Source of the DNA: Synergistaceae bacterium UBA6101 | GTDB lineage: Bacteria > Synergistota > Synergistia > Synergistales > Synergistaceae | Assembly: GCA_002428495.1 (NCBI GenBank) | Contig: DIWR01000011.1 | Coordinates: forward strand, 212,437 to 276,436 | DNA: 64,000 bases | Direction: 5' to 3' | Part shown: positions 16,604-26,364 of the stretch, piece after piece | How the letters are laid out: each line of letters opens with the position of its first letter | Position numbering within the stretch: position 1 is the first letter of the stretch | The notes under the pieces: model-generated | The model's input: the letters and a program-made list of their open reading frames with translations, nothing else | The model's database searches: none | What the model was told of the DNA's origin: nothing | Made by a program: the position numbers and the translations under genes

Positions 16604-17625
16604 TGTTCTTCTCCACCCTCATTTTCTTTCAGTATTTCAGGCATCTCCGGAAGCGTCACCAGCCGGACAGGAAGTTTCGCGTATTCCTTATTCAGTGTTT
16701 CAAGAAAGAGAAGAGTGGCCGGCCTGAAATGGCAGATAACTATCATATCCCCTCTCTGCAGTGTCGTTTTTACGACCTGGTCAAACCTGGCTTTTATTGA
16801 ATCCTTGTCCGGTGTCCCGTCGAGGAATCCCCTGTTTCTCAAGGCCATTATACCCGCAGCTTTGGCTGCCTCATAAGCAACGCTTTTGCCGGAAGTCCTG
16901 CTGTCCAGAAACAAAAGTTTCCTTTCTTTGAGCACGTCAATTATCGGGACCATTATGTCCCATTTTGAAGTCGCAAGGGAACCTCTGTGGTTGTTTATGC
17001 CTATCGGTGAAGGAAGCGAGTTCAGGGCCTTGACCGTGACATCCCTTATCCTGTTCCGGTCCATTCCCTCGCCCACCAGGTATTCTTTTGAGTCTTTGTC
17101 TATTTCCGCCTGCATCGGGAGATGCAGCAGGTAGGGTATTCCGGCCTCGTCAGCAACAGCTGCCGTCTGTCCGGCGTACTTTGTGTAGGGAAGTATCGCC
17201 CATGTCAGAGGCAGGTCAAATGATGCGATTTTTTTTGCCATATCAAGGGAATTTCCACCATCATCGACCACTATTGCCAGAACGGGCCTTTTGTCCAAGG
17301 TCTCTTCTGGCGAAGCTTCTTCCTCTGCTGTCACATCTTCGCTTTTGAGAGGAGGCACTTCTTTTTCATCCTGCGGCTTCGTACCTGATATTACTTTTTG
17401 ATCGTCCTTATGCCCTCTAAAGAGAGATGCGGCTTTAGATCCTAACCTATCGGCCATGGCCGATATGCTCTCGACCCTGCTGACTACAGAGGGGGAAAAC
17501 TTTTCAGGGTAAAGCCTGCAAAAAAGAAAGAGCAGTGCAAAAGACAGGACTGCCAGCAAAGCCAGTTTGAGAAGACCATTTATAAAGCTCTCTTTGCTCT
17601 TGTAGTGGCGTCCCATCCGATCCAC
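16600..17625 (-). CDS. Divergent polysaccharide deacetylase family protein (YibQ-like)
   Basis: A 341-residue protein anchored by one N-terminal membrane segment (about residues 15-38, LLKLALLAVLSFALLFLFC). A charged linker follows, then a catalytic-type domain from about residue 110: PVLAIVVDDGGNSLDMAKK, LTWAILPYTKYA, YLLHLPMQAE, GINNHRGSLAT and DMIVICHFRPATL. This is the divergent polysaccharide deacetylase (DUF610/YibQ) pattern, often next to EnvC and CtpA homologues in Gram-negative bacteria. It probably acts on the periplasmic face, on peptidoglycan or another glycan. The stop overlaps the PurA-like start. Confidence 0.85.
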   Translation of the reverse strand: MDRMGRHYKSKESFINGLLKLALLAVLSFALLFLFCRLYPEKFSPSVVSRVESISAMADRLGSKAASLFRGHKDDQKVISGTKPQDEKEVPPLKSEDVTAEEEASPEETLDKRPVLAIVVDDGGNSLDMAKKIASFDLPLTWAILPYTKYAGQTAAVADEAGIPYLLHLPMQAEIDKDSKEYLVGEGMDRNRIRDVTVKALNSLPSPIGINNHRGSLATSKWDIMVPIIDVLKERKLLFLDSRTSGKSVAYEAAKAAGIMALRNRGFLDGTPDKDSIKARFDQVVKTTLQRGDMIVICHFRPATLLFLETLNKEYAKLPVRLVTLPEMPEILKENEGGEEQ

Positions 17626-17630
17626 CTTTT

Positions 17631-18848
17631 CTACTTAGCTTGTTTTTTCTTCTTTGCAACTTCCTTGCGAAGTATTTCAAGCCCTTTACGGAGCTGTTTG
17701 TCGTTGATCTTATCTTTTGTTATCTCACCCTCGACCCTGACGTTGGGTTCAAGACCTTTGTGGTCGATAACGAACCCGGAAGGTGTCGTATAGCGTGCGA
17801 TGGTTATGTAAATACCTGAGTTGTCCGGCAGGTTGAATAGTGACTGCACGGATCCCTTGCCGAACGTCTTTTTCCCGACAATGGTTGCCCTCTTGTGGTC
17901 TTTTAGGGCTCCTGCCAGTATCTCTGCTGCGCTTGCGCTTCCCTCGTTTACCAGAGCTACGACCGGCAGCTTGGTAGCCCTTCCTTCAACAGCGTACAGC
18001 ATGTCATTGGCCTTTTCGAAACGACCTTTCATCCCTACCACTACTCCTCCGTTTATGAACTGTGACGTTACATCAACGCAGGAATTAAGAAGGCCTCCGG
18101 GATTGTTTCTGAGATCCAGCAGGATCCCTGTGGCCTTTTTAGCTTTGGCAAACTTTATTATCGCCTCGAGCTCAGCATCGGTCTTCAGGTTGAACTGATT
18201 TATCTTTATGTATGCTATCCTTCCGCCAAGCATTTCCAGCCTTACGGTCTTTATCTTTATTATTTCCCTTACTATGACAAACTCCCGTAATTTTTCTTCC
18301 TTTTGACGTCTGACACCGATCTTTACCGACTTTCCGGCTGGACCTCTCAAAAGTTTGACGACCTCGTCGCTGGTCATCCCAATGACGTTCTTTTCGTCGA
18401 CCTTCACGATCTCATCAAGCGGCTTCAGACCTGCCCTGTCTGCAGGAGTGTTCTCTATAGGTGCGATAACTATGGTACGTCCTTCACGGGAGGTGATATA
18501 TATCCCCAGACCTCCATACTCGCCCTCCATCTCAAGGTTCTCTTCCTCAAGCTCCTTGGGTTCCACAAAACGCGTAAATGGGTCACCTACAGAGCTGACC
18601 AGACCTTTCATGGCCCCGTAATACATTTTTGTGTCATCAATGGTGCCTTTTTTGTCTCCGTCGACATGGTACGTCTCAAGAGCCATCTTGGTCTGTTTGA
18701 TTATCGTAAGCTGCTGGGACGAAAAGGGAAGACCCTTTGGCCAGTCGGCGCTGATCGCCTGGGGAGTCACATATATACCTGCAGCTACCATCAGACCCAA
18801 AACAATGCCAAGAGCTATATCTCTGTATTTATTAAACATGAAGACCAC
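17631..18848 (-). CDS. ctpA: C-terminal processing peptidase, S41 family
   Basis: A 405-residue periplasmic serine protease. It has an N-terminal signal or anchor (ALGIVLGLMVAAGIYVT), a PDZ domain (GLGIYITSREGRTIV, NTPADRAGLKPLDEI) and the S41 core. The catalytic serine is in NEGSASAAEIL and the catalytic lysine in GKKTFGKGSVQ. In this context it probably processes envelope or peptidoglycan hydrolase partners. Two starts are possible: GTG 18848 close behind AAAGG, or ATG 18839. It lies 31 nt after the EnvC-like gene. Confidence 0.92.
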   Translation of the reverse strand: MVFMFNKYRDIALGIVLGLMVAAGIYVTPQAISADWPKGLPFSSQQLTIIKQTKMALETYHVDGDKKGTIDDTKMYYGAMKGLVSSVGDPFTRFVEPKELEEENLEMEGEYGGLGIYITSREGRTIVIAPIENTPADRAGLKPLDEIVKVDEKNVIGMTSDEVVKLLRGPAGKSVKIGVRRQKEEKLREFVIVREIIKIKTVRLEMLGGRIAYIKINQFNLKTDAELEAIIKFAKAKKATGILLDLRNNPGGLLNSCVDVTSQFINGGVVVGMKGRFEKANDMLYAVEGRATKLPVVALVNEGSASAAEILAGALKDHKRATIVGKKTFGKGSVQSLFNLPDNSGIYITIARYTTPSGFVIDHKGLEPNVRVEGEITKDKINDKQLRKGLEILRKEVAKKKKQAK

Positions 18849-18879
18849 TAACCTTTCTTTGTGCCTGTTAATGTATTTG

Positions 18880-20094
18880 TTACTGCAGGTATCTCATTGG
18901 ATTGACAGCATCTCCGTTTACCCTGGTTTCGAAATGGAGATGGTTTCCGGTAGCGACCCCGGTGGCTCCTACCCTGCCTATAGGACTGCCCCTGTTTACC
19001 TTTGCCCCCTCTGTACATTCTATCTTTGAGAGATGAGCGTATACCGTGGTGAGGTTTCCCCCGTGGTCAAGGATGACCACGTATCCGTAGCCGCTAAGCC
19101 ATCCGGTAAAAAGTACTTCGCCTGTATCAGCGGCTTTGACCGGAGTGCCGTTAGGAGCTCTGATATCAAGTCCCGTGTGTGTAATTTTTGTTTTGAATAT
19201 CGGGTGTATCCTTGTTCCGTAGGTGCTTGTGATCGTGCCCTGTACCGGCCAGGCCAGCCTTCCGCCCCTATAGTAAACTGTCTGTGGTTTACCTGGATGT
19301 TTCTGGGCAGCCAATTTTCTTTTTTCTGCCAGCAGCCTTTTGACTGTTGCCTGAAGCTCTTTTGACGCCCTTAGAAGCTCATTCTGCTGAGCCATGTAGA
19401 GATCCTTGTCCTTGCGTACCCTGGCAAGTATCGCGTTTCGCTCATTTGCCGCACCTTTCAGTTCATTTGTCTGCGTTTTCAGTTCTTTCCCGTGTGATTC
19501 AAGGCTTGACTTTTGAGTCTTAAGCTGTTCCTGCGTTTCGCTCAGTTTCTGTTTCTGGAATTTTAGTTCTTTTATGAGCTGCTGGTCCTGCTCAGCTATT
19601 TTGCCGAGCAGATAGGAGTTGGCCAGAGCATCCTCCGCTCCCTGCGATGAGAGTAAAAGGTTAAAGTCGGTTACTCCGCCGTACTTATAGATAGAAACGA
19701 GACGATGTTTTAAGAGTTCTTCTACCTCGGCTATCCTTTTGTTTTTCTCAACTATTTCGTTTGAAAGATTCACAATGTTCTTCTGGATCTTTTTTACTTT
19801 TAGACTGACTACATTTACCTTCTGCCGGGTTATTGTTATTTTTTGGCTCAATACCTCTATTTGCTGCGTAACTGTCTTTTCCTTTTTGGTAGTTTCAGTT
19901 AGTTTTTTCTTTGTAGTTGATATCTGATTTTGTATCCTCTTATACTCTTCTTCCTGTTTTTTGATCTGCCTGTCAAGGTCATCTTCTTTTTTTTCGGCAG
20001 CATAAATCAGCCCTCCTGTAAAAAAGAGAAGGAGTGATGCGGTGAGAAAAAAGAAAATTAAAATACCTGTGATCTTTTTGCAGCACAAATTCAT
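18880..20094 (-). CDS. envC: EnvC-like murein peptidase, M23 family
   Basis: A 404-residue protein with a signal/anchor segment (about 9-32), a long coiled coil rich in Lys, Glu and Gln (about 35-260) and a C-terminal LytM/M23 domain. In E. coli EnvC the LytM site is degenerate. Here the metal-binding residues look present (HTGLDIRAP, VYAHLSK, NHLHFETRV), so the domain may be catalytic itself and not only an amidase activator. It follows ftsX by 21 nt, which matches the known FtsEX-EnvC partnership, where FtsEX drives the coiled coil across the membrane during septation. Confidence 0.9.
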   Translation of the reverse strand: MNLCCKKITGILIFFFLTASLLLFFTGGLIYAAEKKEDDLDRQIKKQEEEYKRIQNQISTTKKKLTETTKKEKTVTQQIEVLSQKITITRQKVNVVSLKVKKIQKNIVNLSNEIVEKNKRIAEVEELLKHRLVSIYKYGGVTDFNLLLSSQGAEDALANSYLLGKIAEQDQQLIKELKFQKQKLSETQEQLKTQKSSLESHGKELKTQTNELKGAANERNAILARVRKDKDLYMAQQNELLRASKELQATVKRLLAEKRKLAAQKHPGKPQTVYYRGGRLAWPVQGTITSTYGTRIHPIFKTKITHTGLDIRAPNGTPVKAADTGEVLFTGWLSGYGYVVILDHGGNLTTVYAHLSKIECTEGAKVNRGSPIGRVGATGVATGNHLHFETRVNGDAVNPMRYLQ

Positions 20095-20115
20095 TTTTAC
20101 CTCCCGAAAAATCCT

Positions 20116-21000
20116 TTAAAGCGGTTTCGATGCTTTCCTTATAAATTTTTCCACGGCCATCAGACTTGAGATAAGACTCACTGTCGCACCGCAGCATATA
20201 AGCATAAATGCAAGTTTACCTGTAAGTTTTGTCGATTCTATGAACGGTATGAAAGGAAGCATGTCTTTTAATCTGGTCACCGCTGCATAGTATGTGCCTC
20301 CAAGAAGGAGAGATGCAAAAAATGCCCCGGTAAGACCAAGGATAAAACCCTGAATGACAAATGGAAGAGTCACATAGGTCGACGTAGCTCCTACCATCAT
20401 CATTACGCCTATCTCTTCTTCCCTCGAATAGACAGATATCCTTATTGTGTTGAAAAGGACTACCCCGCTTGCCGCTATAGCTACCAGCAGCATAACTATA
20501 GAAAACTTTTCAACAAAGCCTGATACTTTCGTTAGTTTTTCAGCAACTCGTCCGGCGTAAACTATATCCTCTATCTCAGGAACAGCGACAAGCAGACGCG
20601 CCGTTTCGGCTACATCTGAAGCTTTTCTCACCTTTATCTCAATACTTTCGGGCAGTGGGTTCTCTCCCAGCAGCATAACAGCTTTTGCCTGCTCTCCGAT
20701 CCTGGAGCGGAGACGTTCAAGCGCCATATCTTTTGTTATCAGTTTCGTCTCTTTGACATAAGGAAGCGCTTTGATAGCTTTTTCCGCTGCCTTAACATCA
20801 GCTTTCGGTTTGAGGTAAGCCTGGATCGTCATCTGGTTTTCAAGCGAACTAACGATATTTCTTACGTTAAGCACAAAGAGGGTGCTGGCTCCTATTATGA
20901 AAAAAACAGACATGGCAGTAAATATTGTCAGCAGGCTCATGCCCCAATGGCGAACGATAAGCCTCCATCCGTCCCTGCACGCATATCTAACAGCTGCCAT
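20116..21000 (-). CDS. ftsX: Cell division protein FtsX
   Basis: Permease-like subunit of the FtsEX complex, about 294 residues. It has one N-terminal membrane segment (LLTIFTAMSVFFIIGASTLF), an extracytoplasmic domain (about 45-155, QAYLKPKADVKAAEKAIKA) and three C-terminal membrane helices. I place the start at ATG 21000 (MAAVRYACRDGW), 7-8 nt from GGGGAGGT; an ATG at 21009 is too close to the RBS. The gene overlaps the end of ftsE. It should transmit ATP hydrolysis to the EnvC-like peptidase encoded next. Confidence 0.92.
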   Translation of the reverse strand: MAAVRYACRDGWRLIVRHWGMSLLTIFTAMSVFFIIGASTLFVLNVRNIVSSLENQMTIQAYLKPKADVKAAEKAIKALPYVKETKLITKDMALERLRSRIGEQAKAVMLLGENPLPESIEIKVRKASDVAETARLLVAVPEIEDIVYAGRVAEKLTKVSGFVEKFSIVMLLVAIAASGVVLFNTIRISVYSREEEIGVMMMVGATSTYVTLPFVIQGFILGLTGAFFASLLLGGTYYAAVTRLKDMLPFIPFIESTKLTGKLAFMLICCGATVSLISSLMAVEKFIRKASKPL

Positions 21001-21682
21001 GATGTTCATACCTCCCCTGCTCTTCGTCCCTTACGATGCGTCCTCTGTGTATTTCTATGACCCGGTGCCGGTATGTGTCGACAAGGTACTGGTTATGCGT
21101 CGCCATCATCACAGTAGTTCCTGCCGCGTTTATTCCCAGTATCAGCTGCATTATCTCATCAGCGGTATGAGTGTCGAGGTTACCTGTAGGCTCGTCTGCG
21201 ATCAAAAGCGAGGGGCTGTTTACTATAGCTCTTGCAATTGCCAGACGCTGCTGTTCGCCACCAGAAAGCTGCGGCGGGTATAAATTTCTTCTGCGCCATA
21301 TCCCTACAAGCTTTAGTACCTCAGAGGCCCTCTCAGTGATCTCCCGCGGGGTAAGTCCCATTATCTCAAGAACAAAGGCAACATTCTCGAATGCTGTCAG
21401 GTTCGGAAGAAGAAGGAAGCTTTGGAAGACAACTCCTATGTCCCTCCTGAAAAGGGCAAGGTCGAATCTGTTGATCTTCCTTAAAAGGTTCCCTCCTACG
21501 CTTATCTGCCCCCTGGTGGGGATGACCTCGCGTGTAATACAGCGCATAAGGGTCGTTTTACCTGATCCGGTCTCCCCTACAAGGTAAACGAACTCTCCTT
21601 TTTCAACCTGCATATATATATCTTCCAATGCTATTATGTCGGGCTGGAATATCTTTGTTACCCCGGAAAATTTTATTTCCAT
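20987..21682 (-). CDS. ftsE: Cell division ATP-binding protein FtsE
   Basis: A 231-residue ABC ATPase. Walker A is GETGSGKTTL (about 36-45), the signature is LSGGEQQRLAIARA and Walker B is LLIADEPTGNLD, followed by a switch histidine (MMATHNQYLVD). This is the compact FtsE type without extra domains. It is coupled to ftsX by overlap. It sits downstream of the transketolase pair by 10 nt. Confidence 0.95.
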   Translation of the reverse strand: MEIKFSGVTKIFQPDIIALEDIYMQVEKGEFVYLVGETGSGKTTLMRCITREVIPTRGQISVGGNLLRKINRFDLALFRRDIGVVFQSFLLLPNLTAFENVAFVLEIMGLTPREITERASEVLKLVGIWRRRNLYPPQLSGGEQQRLAIARAIVNSPSLLIADEPTGNLDTHTADEIMQLILGINAAGTTVMMATHNQYLVDTYRHRVIEIHRGRIVRDEEQGRYEHHGSC

Positions 21683-21692
21683 ATCAGAAAAA

Positions 21693-22637
21693 CTACCTCC
21701 TGCGAAGCGCCCATGCCTGCGCCGCTGCGTTAACTATCTCTTTCCATGTCAGTCCGAAATACTCCCGGAGCTCTTCAGGGGTCCCGCTGTGGACGAACTC
21801 GTCGTCTATCGCGACAAACCTTACCGGCACCGGATAGGTCCTGCAAAGGCACTCTGCAGTTGCGCTGCATAGACCTCCTATATAGCTGTGCTCCTCTGCT
21901 GCAACACAGCAGCCGGTCCTTCTTACAGAGGCGAGGAGTGCCTGCTCAGGAAAAGGCTTCAGGCTGTAAAAGTCGAGTATCTCGATATCGATCCCCTGCT
22001 GGCCTAGTATATCAGCAGCCTTAAGGGCCTGATGGCCCATAATGCCGCAGGTGCATACTGTAACTGAGGTCCCCTCACGCAAAAGCCTTGCTCCTCCGAA
22101 ACTGAAGTCTCCATCAGAGTCATCGTTCAGCTGCGAAAGCTGGGTTTGTCCTAGCCTGATATAAACAGGGCCTTCAGATTTGCGCGCGGCATCTGCTATG
22201 CCCCTGACTGAATTTCTGTCAGAAGGAACAGCTACGCTCATATTGGGCATTGCTCTCATGAGAGTCAGATCCTCTGTCATTATTCTCGAGGCTCCCTCTT
22301 CACCGCAGGAAAGGCCTCCGTCAGGCACTGCTATCCTAACAGGCAGTGACGGAAGGGCAAGCGCCTCTCTTATCTGTGAATAACTCCTGCTCAGGATTTT
22401 CGAAGATATCCCTGCTATCCATGGTTTTTTACCGTTCAATGCAAGCCCTGCTGCATTGAGTATCATGTTTGGATCTGAGGCAGATGACACAAAGACTTTT
22501 TCCTCGGGAAGACCCTTTAAGGGGCCAAGATCTATGTCCATTTCCTGGACAACGAGAATGAAATCTTCGTCCTCCGCGAACGAAACAAGATATTCACAAA
22601 AATCATTCCATGTACATGTTCTCGTCCTGTCATCCAT
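21693..22637 (-). CDS. tkt: Transketolase, C-terminal subunit
   Basis: A 314-residue protein with the pyrimidine-binding and C-terminal domains of a split transketolase: AGISSKILSRSYSQIREAL, VAVPSDRNSVRGIADAARK, GPVYIRLGQTQ and VAAEEHSYIGGL. The chosen start ATG 22637 has GGAGGG 8 nt upstream and overlaps the end of the N-terminal subunit gene by 8 nt. The two proteins together form one thiamine diphosphate enzyme of the pentose phosphate pathway, as is common in Firmicutes-like anaerobes. Confidence 0.85.
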   Translation of the reverse strand: MDDRTRTCTWNDFCEYLVSFAEDEDFILVVQEMDIDLGPLKGLPEEKVFVSSASDPNMILNAAGLALNGKKPWIAGISSKILSRSYSQIREALALPSLPVRIAVPDGGLSCGEEGASRIMTEDLTLMRAMPNMSVAVPSDRNSVRGIADAARKSEGPVYIRLGQTQLSQLNDDSDGDFSFGGARLLREGTSVTVCTCGIMGHQALKAADILGQQGIDIEILDFYSLKPFPEQALLASVRRTGCCVAAEEHSYIGGLCSATAECLCRTYPVPVRFVAIDDEFVHSGTPEELREYFGLTWKEIVNAAAQAWALRRR

Positions 22638-23454
22638 TTGATTTACCCTCCAGCTCTTCCAAAGCCCTGTCCATTGCTTCAATGCTCAGTCCCTTTTTTG
22701 TTCTGGTATAATCGCCTTCTGCAAATGAAAGTCCTCTTCCGTTCCTTATTGAGGCAAAGATGACTGTTGGCTTCGATCCGTCAGGGTCGAGCCTGCCAAA
22801 GATCTCCTCCATCGAGGCGAAATCGCTTCCGTCCATTTCAAGTATTTTCCACCCATATCCGGAAAGACGATCACGGCACTTCACCTGCGGGTAATTTGGA
22901 TCAGATCCGTCTCTGTGTTTATATGCTGCGATCACGATAATGTTTTTTATGTTTTTCTTCGCGCATCTTTCTGCCTCAAGAAAAAAATCCTCGCAACCGC
23001 ACTCGCTCTCTTCCAGGAAGCAAAAGACCCTTGAATTGAGGCCTTCCATGCTCAGGGACTGGGCAAGAGGTGCAGCTACGGCAAGCTCAGTTCCTGATGT
23101 CACACATGGTGCATCTATACCAGGTGTCCTTCTGAAATCCGGCAGGGCCTGCAGCATCGCTCCCAGCCTTCTATAGTGCCAAAGTTCTTCTCTTCCGTAG
23201 TATCCGCGTTTTGCAAGTATTGAATATAGAGCAGGGACGCCATACTCCGTTCCGAGGATAAACCTGTCTCTGTCATTCCTCCTCGGGCTCTGTGCAAGGA
23301 GCAGCATTTCTTCCCAGTAGAGATATACAAGAAGATCGGATATAAGAAGAGGGAATTCAAGGAGACCCGATCGTGCGACACCAACCATCCGCACGATATC
23401 TTTCCTTACTTCAGAGGCTATTTGTTCCAGTTCATTTATCCTGTTTATCTCCAT
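22630..23454 (-). CDS. tkt: Transketolase, N-terminal (ThDP-binding) subunit
   Basis: A 274-residue subunit with the thiamine-diphosphate domain: DRFILGTEYGVPALYSIL, a TSGTELAVAAPLAQSLSMEG region and KYHRD-like WKILEMDGSD. The usual GDG-x-x-N motif is weak here: the corresponding stretch reads FCFLEESECGCEDFF, so metal binding may be altered. The gene overlaps csaB by 23 nt upstream and the C-terminal subunit downstream. Confidence 0.75.
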   Translation of the reverse strand: MEINRINELEQIASEVRKDIVRMVGVARSGLLEFPLLISDLLVYLYWEEMLLLAQSPRRNDRDRFILGTEYGVPALYSILAKRGYYGREELWHYRRLGAMLQALPDFRRTPGIDAPCVTSGTELAVAAPLAQSLSMEGLNSRVFCFLEESECGCEDFFLEAERCAKKNIKNIIVIAAYKHRDGSDPNYPQVKCRDRLSGYGWKILEMDGSDFASMEEIFGRLDPDGSKPTVIFASIRNGRGLSFAEGDYTRTKKGLSIEAMDRALEELEGKSNG

Positions 23455-24457
23455 AAGTTTCTCCCAACACCGTGCTTAGACCCTCTTTGAATGACCCTGC
23501 CACTTTTTCCGCTGTCTCTTCAAGTATACCTGCTTCAGGCAACGAGGAAAACTCTGCTCGTGCTGATCCTACAACAGGAATATCCCATTCCTTGCAAAAT
23601 GAGACTACCTTTGGATCATATGGGGCTCCGCGAACAGGCAGTCCGGCAATAAATGCAAGAATGATGAAATGAAGCCTCATTCCAATAGCGCAACAACTCC
23701 GGCCCAGCGTATCTTCAAACTGAGCCAGAGTTTTTACAACAGTAATTTGTTCTAATTTTAAAGTACCTTTGTAAACGTACTTTTCGAACTCTTTAAAGTC
23801 ATCATCCGAAAAAGCTATTGCGGATATTTTCAGGTTTCTTTCCTCCGCTGTTTTTATCGCGGAACTGACAGCCAGCCTTGAGACCTTATCATACCCTGTG
23901 CGAAGGTTGAGTAAAAGCCTGTCGCCTCTCTCAAAATCTCTGTTGACCTCCAGGGACATGACCAGGTCGGGAGACTGTGTGCCAAAAAACCCCCAATTGT
24001 TCAGCATTCCCAAAGAACTTCTGTTCCTGACATTTCTGTAAAGGCATCTGCTGAAGGACTTTTTTGCAAAATATGAACCGAGTGCAGTATTGAGCGGTCC
24101 CAGTGACTGCCCCACCGCCCATGTCTTTACAGAGCATAAACGGGCCATCTGAGTCAGGGACCAGTAGTACATACATGATCTGAGGCTCGTCTGGTCCTGA
24201 AAAAGACCTCCTCCGCCAAAGAGCATGGTGTTTGATTCCTTAAGAGCCTTGTGGATCTCAGAAAGCTTCCATCTGTCAAAAGCACTGACTCCGAGTGATT
24301 TTTTAGTGCCTTCCATGTCAGCAGAAAGAACAGCGATCCTCTCTCTGGGAACTCCGTTGCTCACGAGCAGCCTTACACAAGCCTCTGCCAGGAGTTCGTC
24401 GCCCAGGTTGCCAAAGCCGTAATAACCGGCCAGCAGGACATCATATGCACGATTCAA
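23432..24457 (-). CDS. csaB: Polysaccharide pyruvyl transferase family protein, CsaB-like
   Basis: A 341-residue enzyme of the family that adds ketal pyruvate to cell-wall glycans, which in other bacteria anchors SLH-domain proteins. Family motifs are VLLAGYYGFGNLGDELLAEA, MLFGGGGLFQDQTS, TWAVGQSLGPL, SPDLVMSLEV and AIGMRLHFIILAF. I place the start at TTG 24457, in a TTGA overlap with the DUF5693 stop and with GAGAGA upstream; no ATG fits near the first family strand. This predicts a pyruvylated secondary wall polymer or glycan. Confidence 0.85.
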   Translation of the reverse strand: MNRAYDVLLAGYYGFGNLGDELLAEACVRLLVSNGVPRERIAVLSADMEGTKKSLGVSAFDRWKLSEIHKALKESNTMLFGGGGLFQDQTSLRSCMYYWSLTQMARLCSVKTWAVGQSLGPLNTALGSYFAKKSFSRCLYRNVRNRSSLGMLNNWGFFGTQSPDLVMSLEVNRDFERGDRLLLNLRTGYDKVSRLAVSSAIKTAEERNLKISAIAFSDDDFKEFEKYVYKGTLKLEQITVVKTLAQFEDTLGRSCCAIGMRLHFIILAFIAGLPVRGAPYDPKVVSFCKEWDIPVVGSARAEFSSLPEAGILEETAEKVAGSFKEGLSTVLGETYGDKQDK

Positions 24458-26364
24458 CTGTGGATCTCTCTCGTAAGTTTCTTCGACATCGGGATCACCG
24501 CGTAATTTATGACGGCAACTGCTATTGCACCTATCAGAAGCCCCAGCCACCATCCATTGATAGTCCTAATGACGCTCAGTGAAAGCAGCGTGTGGAAATG
24601 GCAGAAGGTGTTTACTGCTGAGCTGAAAGCCAGTACTGATACAATCCTCACAGCCTCCCGATAGCCTGGTATCCATCCTTTTCTGACCACATACCAGTAA
24701 AAAACAAGGGCAGGATACCCGATAAGGAACTCTTTGGTCCTGGGTCTGACAAGCAGGGTCCTCTCCATGAATTCACGGAAAGCAACCTCCCAGGTCGGAA
24801 CATTGGAAACATTGTCGCTTCTGAGAGCCATGATAAGCATTGCAAGTATCATTATGCCTATCAGAAAGAGTTCCCCCCAGACGGCAGGCCTGTTGATGAT
24901 CTCAGGCAGCGATTCCGGGTGCACTCTCCTTCTGAGGTCATGGATCAGCACAAGAAGGGGCGGCAGCAAAAGCGTCAGCTTAACTCCTGAGAAGGGAGTC
25001 AGCCTCAGCGCAGCCATAGTTGTGCCGTAGAAAGCGGCGATAGCCAGCCCTCCCGCAGCGACAATGAAAAGTCCTTTCACGGCTCCAAGAACGGGCTTTT
25101 TGCAGCTCTCAAGAGCAGCGAGTGCTGCTTCTGACGCAGCCAACGCTCCGCATAACCCTCCGCATACACGTGCCAGCAACGGGACTTTCCACATTCCCAC
25201 AGACATCATCAAAGATGCAAGGATCAGGAAAGAGAGTGCTTTGATACTTACTTTCTCATTTTCACCTGCGTTAAGGCGTACAATATAGAACCAGCCGCAA
25301 AATATCAGTGTGATAGCGCATGCCAGTGCTCCGGCAAGACTGTCGGGCCAAGCTTTGAGATTTGACGGCCATCCGAATTCGTAACCGCGGGCTTTTATCG
25401 ATCCGCCCGTAAACTCGAGGTCTTCGATAAAGACCTCTAACCTTCCTCCCATGTTCAGGTCATAGGGCCTCACCATTATCAGCCTCACGGAACGTTCATG
25501 GATAGCTCTGACAAAACGCTCGGTTATCTGAAGCCTTGATATGCTCCTTGATACAACTTCATCACGTGTAAGGCTGTGAAGCGGTATCACCATTGGGTAC
25601 ATGGCTTCTGCAAATCCTGCAGCTCCAACCTGTTTAATAAACTCTGTCTGGGAAAAAGTTATCCCTTTTCGCTTCATGACCTCTGAAAGCGGTTTGTAGT
25701 CAGGATAGCCCGCCATTATCATGCCGGAGGCAGTAACATTTTTAATATTGCTGTAGATAGAAGTAAGTTTATCGAAGGCGGCGGCAGTATCTGCAGCACC
25801 TGATACAGGACATGAACCTGGTCTGAAGAGGACAGGGATACTGTTCTCCCTGCAAAAATCAAGACCGTGGAGATCTGGGACAAAAGATGAAATTTTGAAG
25901 TCAGAGGTGTTTCCTGGAAGTATTATTGCGGCTTCCGGTACGATATCAATAATTTCCACAGCGGGCATCTTCAACTTCAGGTATTCATAAAGCGGTCCAA
26001 AGTATGGAGAAGATCTATCCATGAGGATGACAGCTCTGTCAGGAAGTATTTTTTCTGAACTGATCCCGAACTGCTCTGCAGGACCATACTTGAGGGGGAG
26101 TGGGTTTATTAATGAGAGCTCCTCACCAGTGAATTCAGAGACAGAGAGGCCAATGACCCCCAGCCTGTTTATTTCTTCCCAGATCTTATCAGCAGGAGAG
26201 TCGCTCTGTACTGCAAGCGTCATCAGATCCCTGAACTCCATAGCGAATGCGACCGTCTTATTAGACTGTTCAGCCCTGAGCCTTGGGATCATACCCAGAC
26301 ACGCCAGCAGCATTGCTGCAGCTATTGCTGTCATAATGATTTTTCTGGCTTTCAGATCGATCAT
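24454..26364 (-). CDS. DUF5693 family membrane protein
   Basis: A 636-residue protein. An N-terminal membrane segment (about 8-26) is followed by a soluble domain to about residue 345 (VIGLSVSEFTGEEL, IPVLFRPGS, AGYPDYKPLSEV) and then about eight hydrophobic helices. The family is common in Firmicutes and Synergistota; its role is unknown, probably in envelope assembly given its link with csaB and uppP. The start ATG 26364 has TGGAGG upstream and overlaps the maf stop (ATGA). Confidence 0.85.
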   Translation of the reverse strand: MIDLKARKIIMTAIAAAMLLACLGMIPRLRAEQSNKTVAFAMEFRDLMTLAVQSDSPADKIWEEINRLGVIGLSVSEFTGEELSLINPLPLKYGPAEQFGISSEKILPDRAVILMDRSSPYFGPLYEYLKLKMPAVEIIDIVPEAAIILPGNTSDFKISSFVPDLHGLDFCRENSIPVLFRPGSCPVSGAADTAAAFDKLTSIYSNIKNVTASGMIMAGYPDYKPLSEVMKRKGITFSQTEFIKQVGAAGFAEAMYPMVIPLHSLTRDEVVSRSISRLQITERFVRAIHERSVRLIMVRPYDLNMGGRLEVFIEDLEFTGGSIKARGYEFGWPSNLKAWPDSLAGALACAITLIFCGWFYIVRLNAGENEKVSIKALSFLILASLMMSVGMWKVPLLARVCGGLCGALAASEAALAALESCKKPVLGAVKGLFIVAAGGLAIAAFYGTTMAALRLTPFSGVKLTLLLPPLLVLIHDLRRRVHPESLPEIINRPAVWGELFLIGIMILAMLIMALRSDNVSNVPTWEVAFREFMERTLLVRPRTKEFLIGYPALVFYWYVVRKGWIPGYREAVRIVSVLAFSSAVNTFCHFHTLLSLSVIRTINGWWLGLLIGAIAVAVINYAVIPMSKKLTREIHS

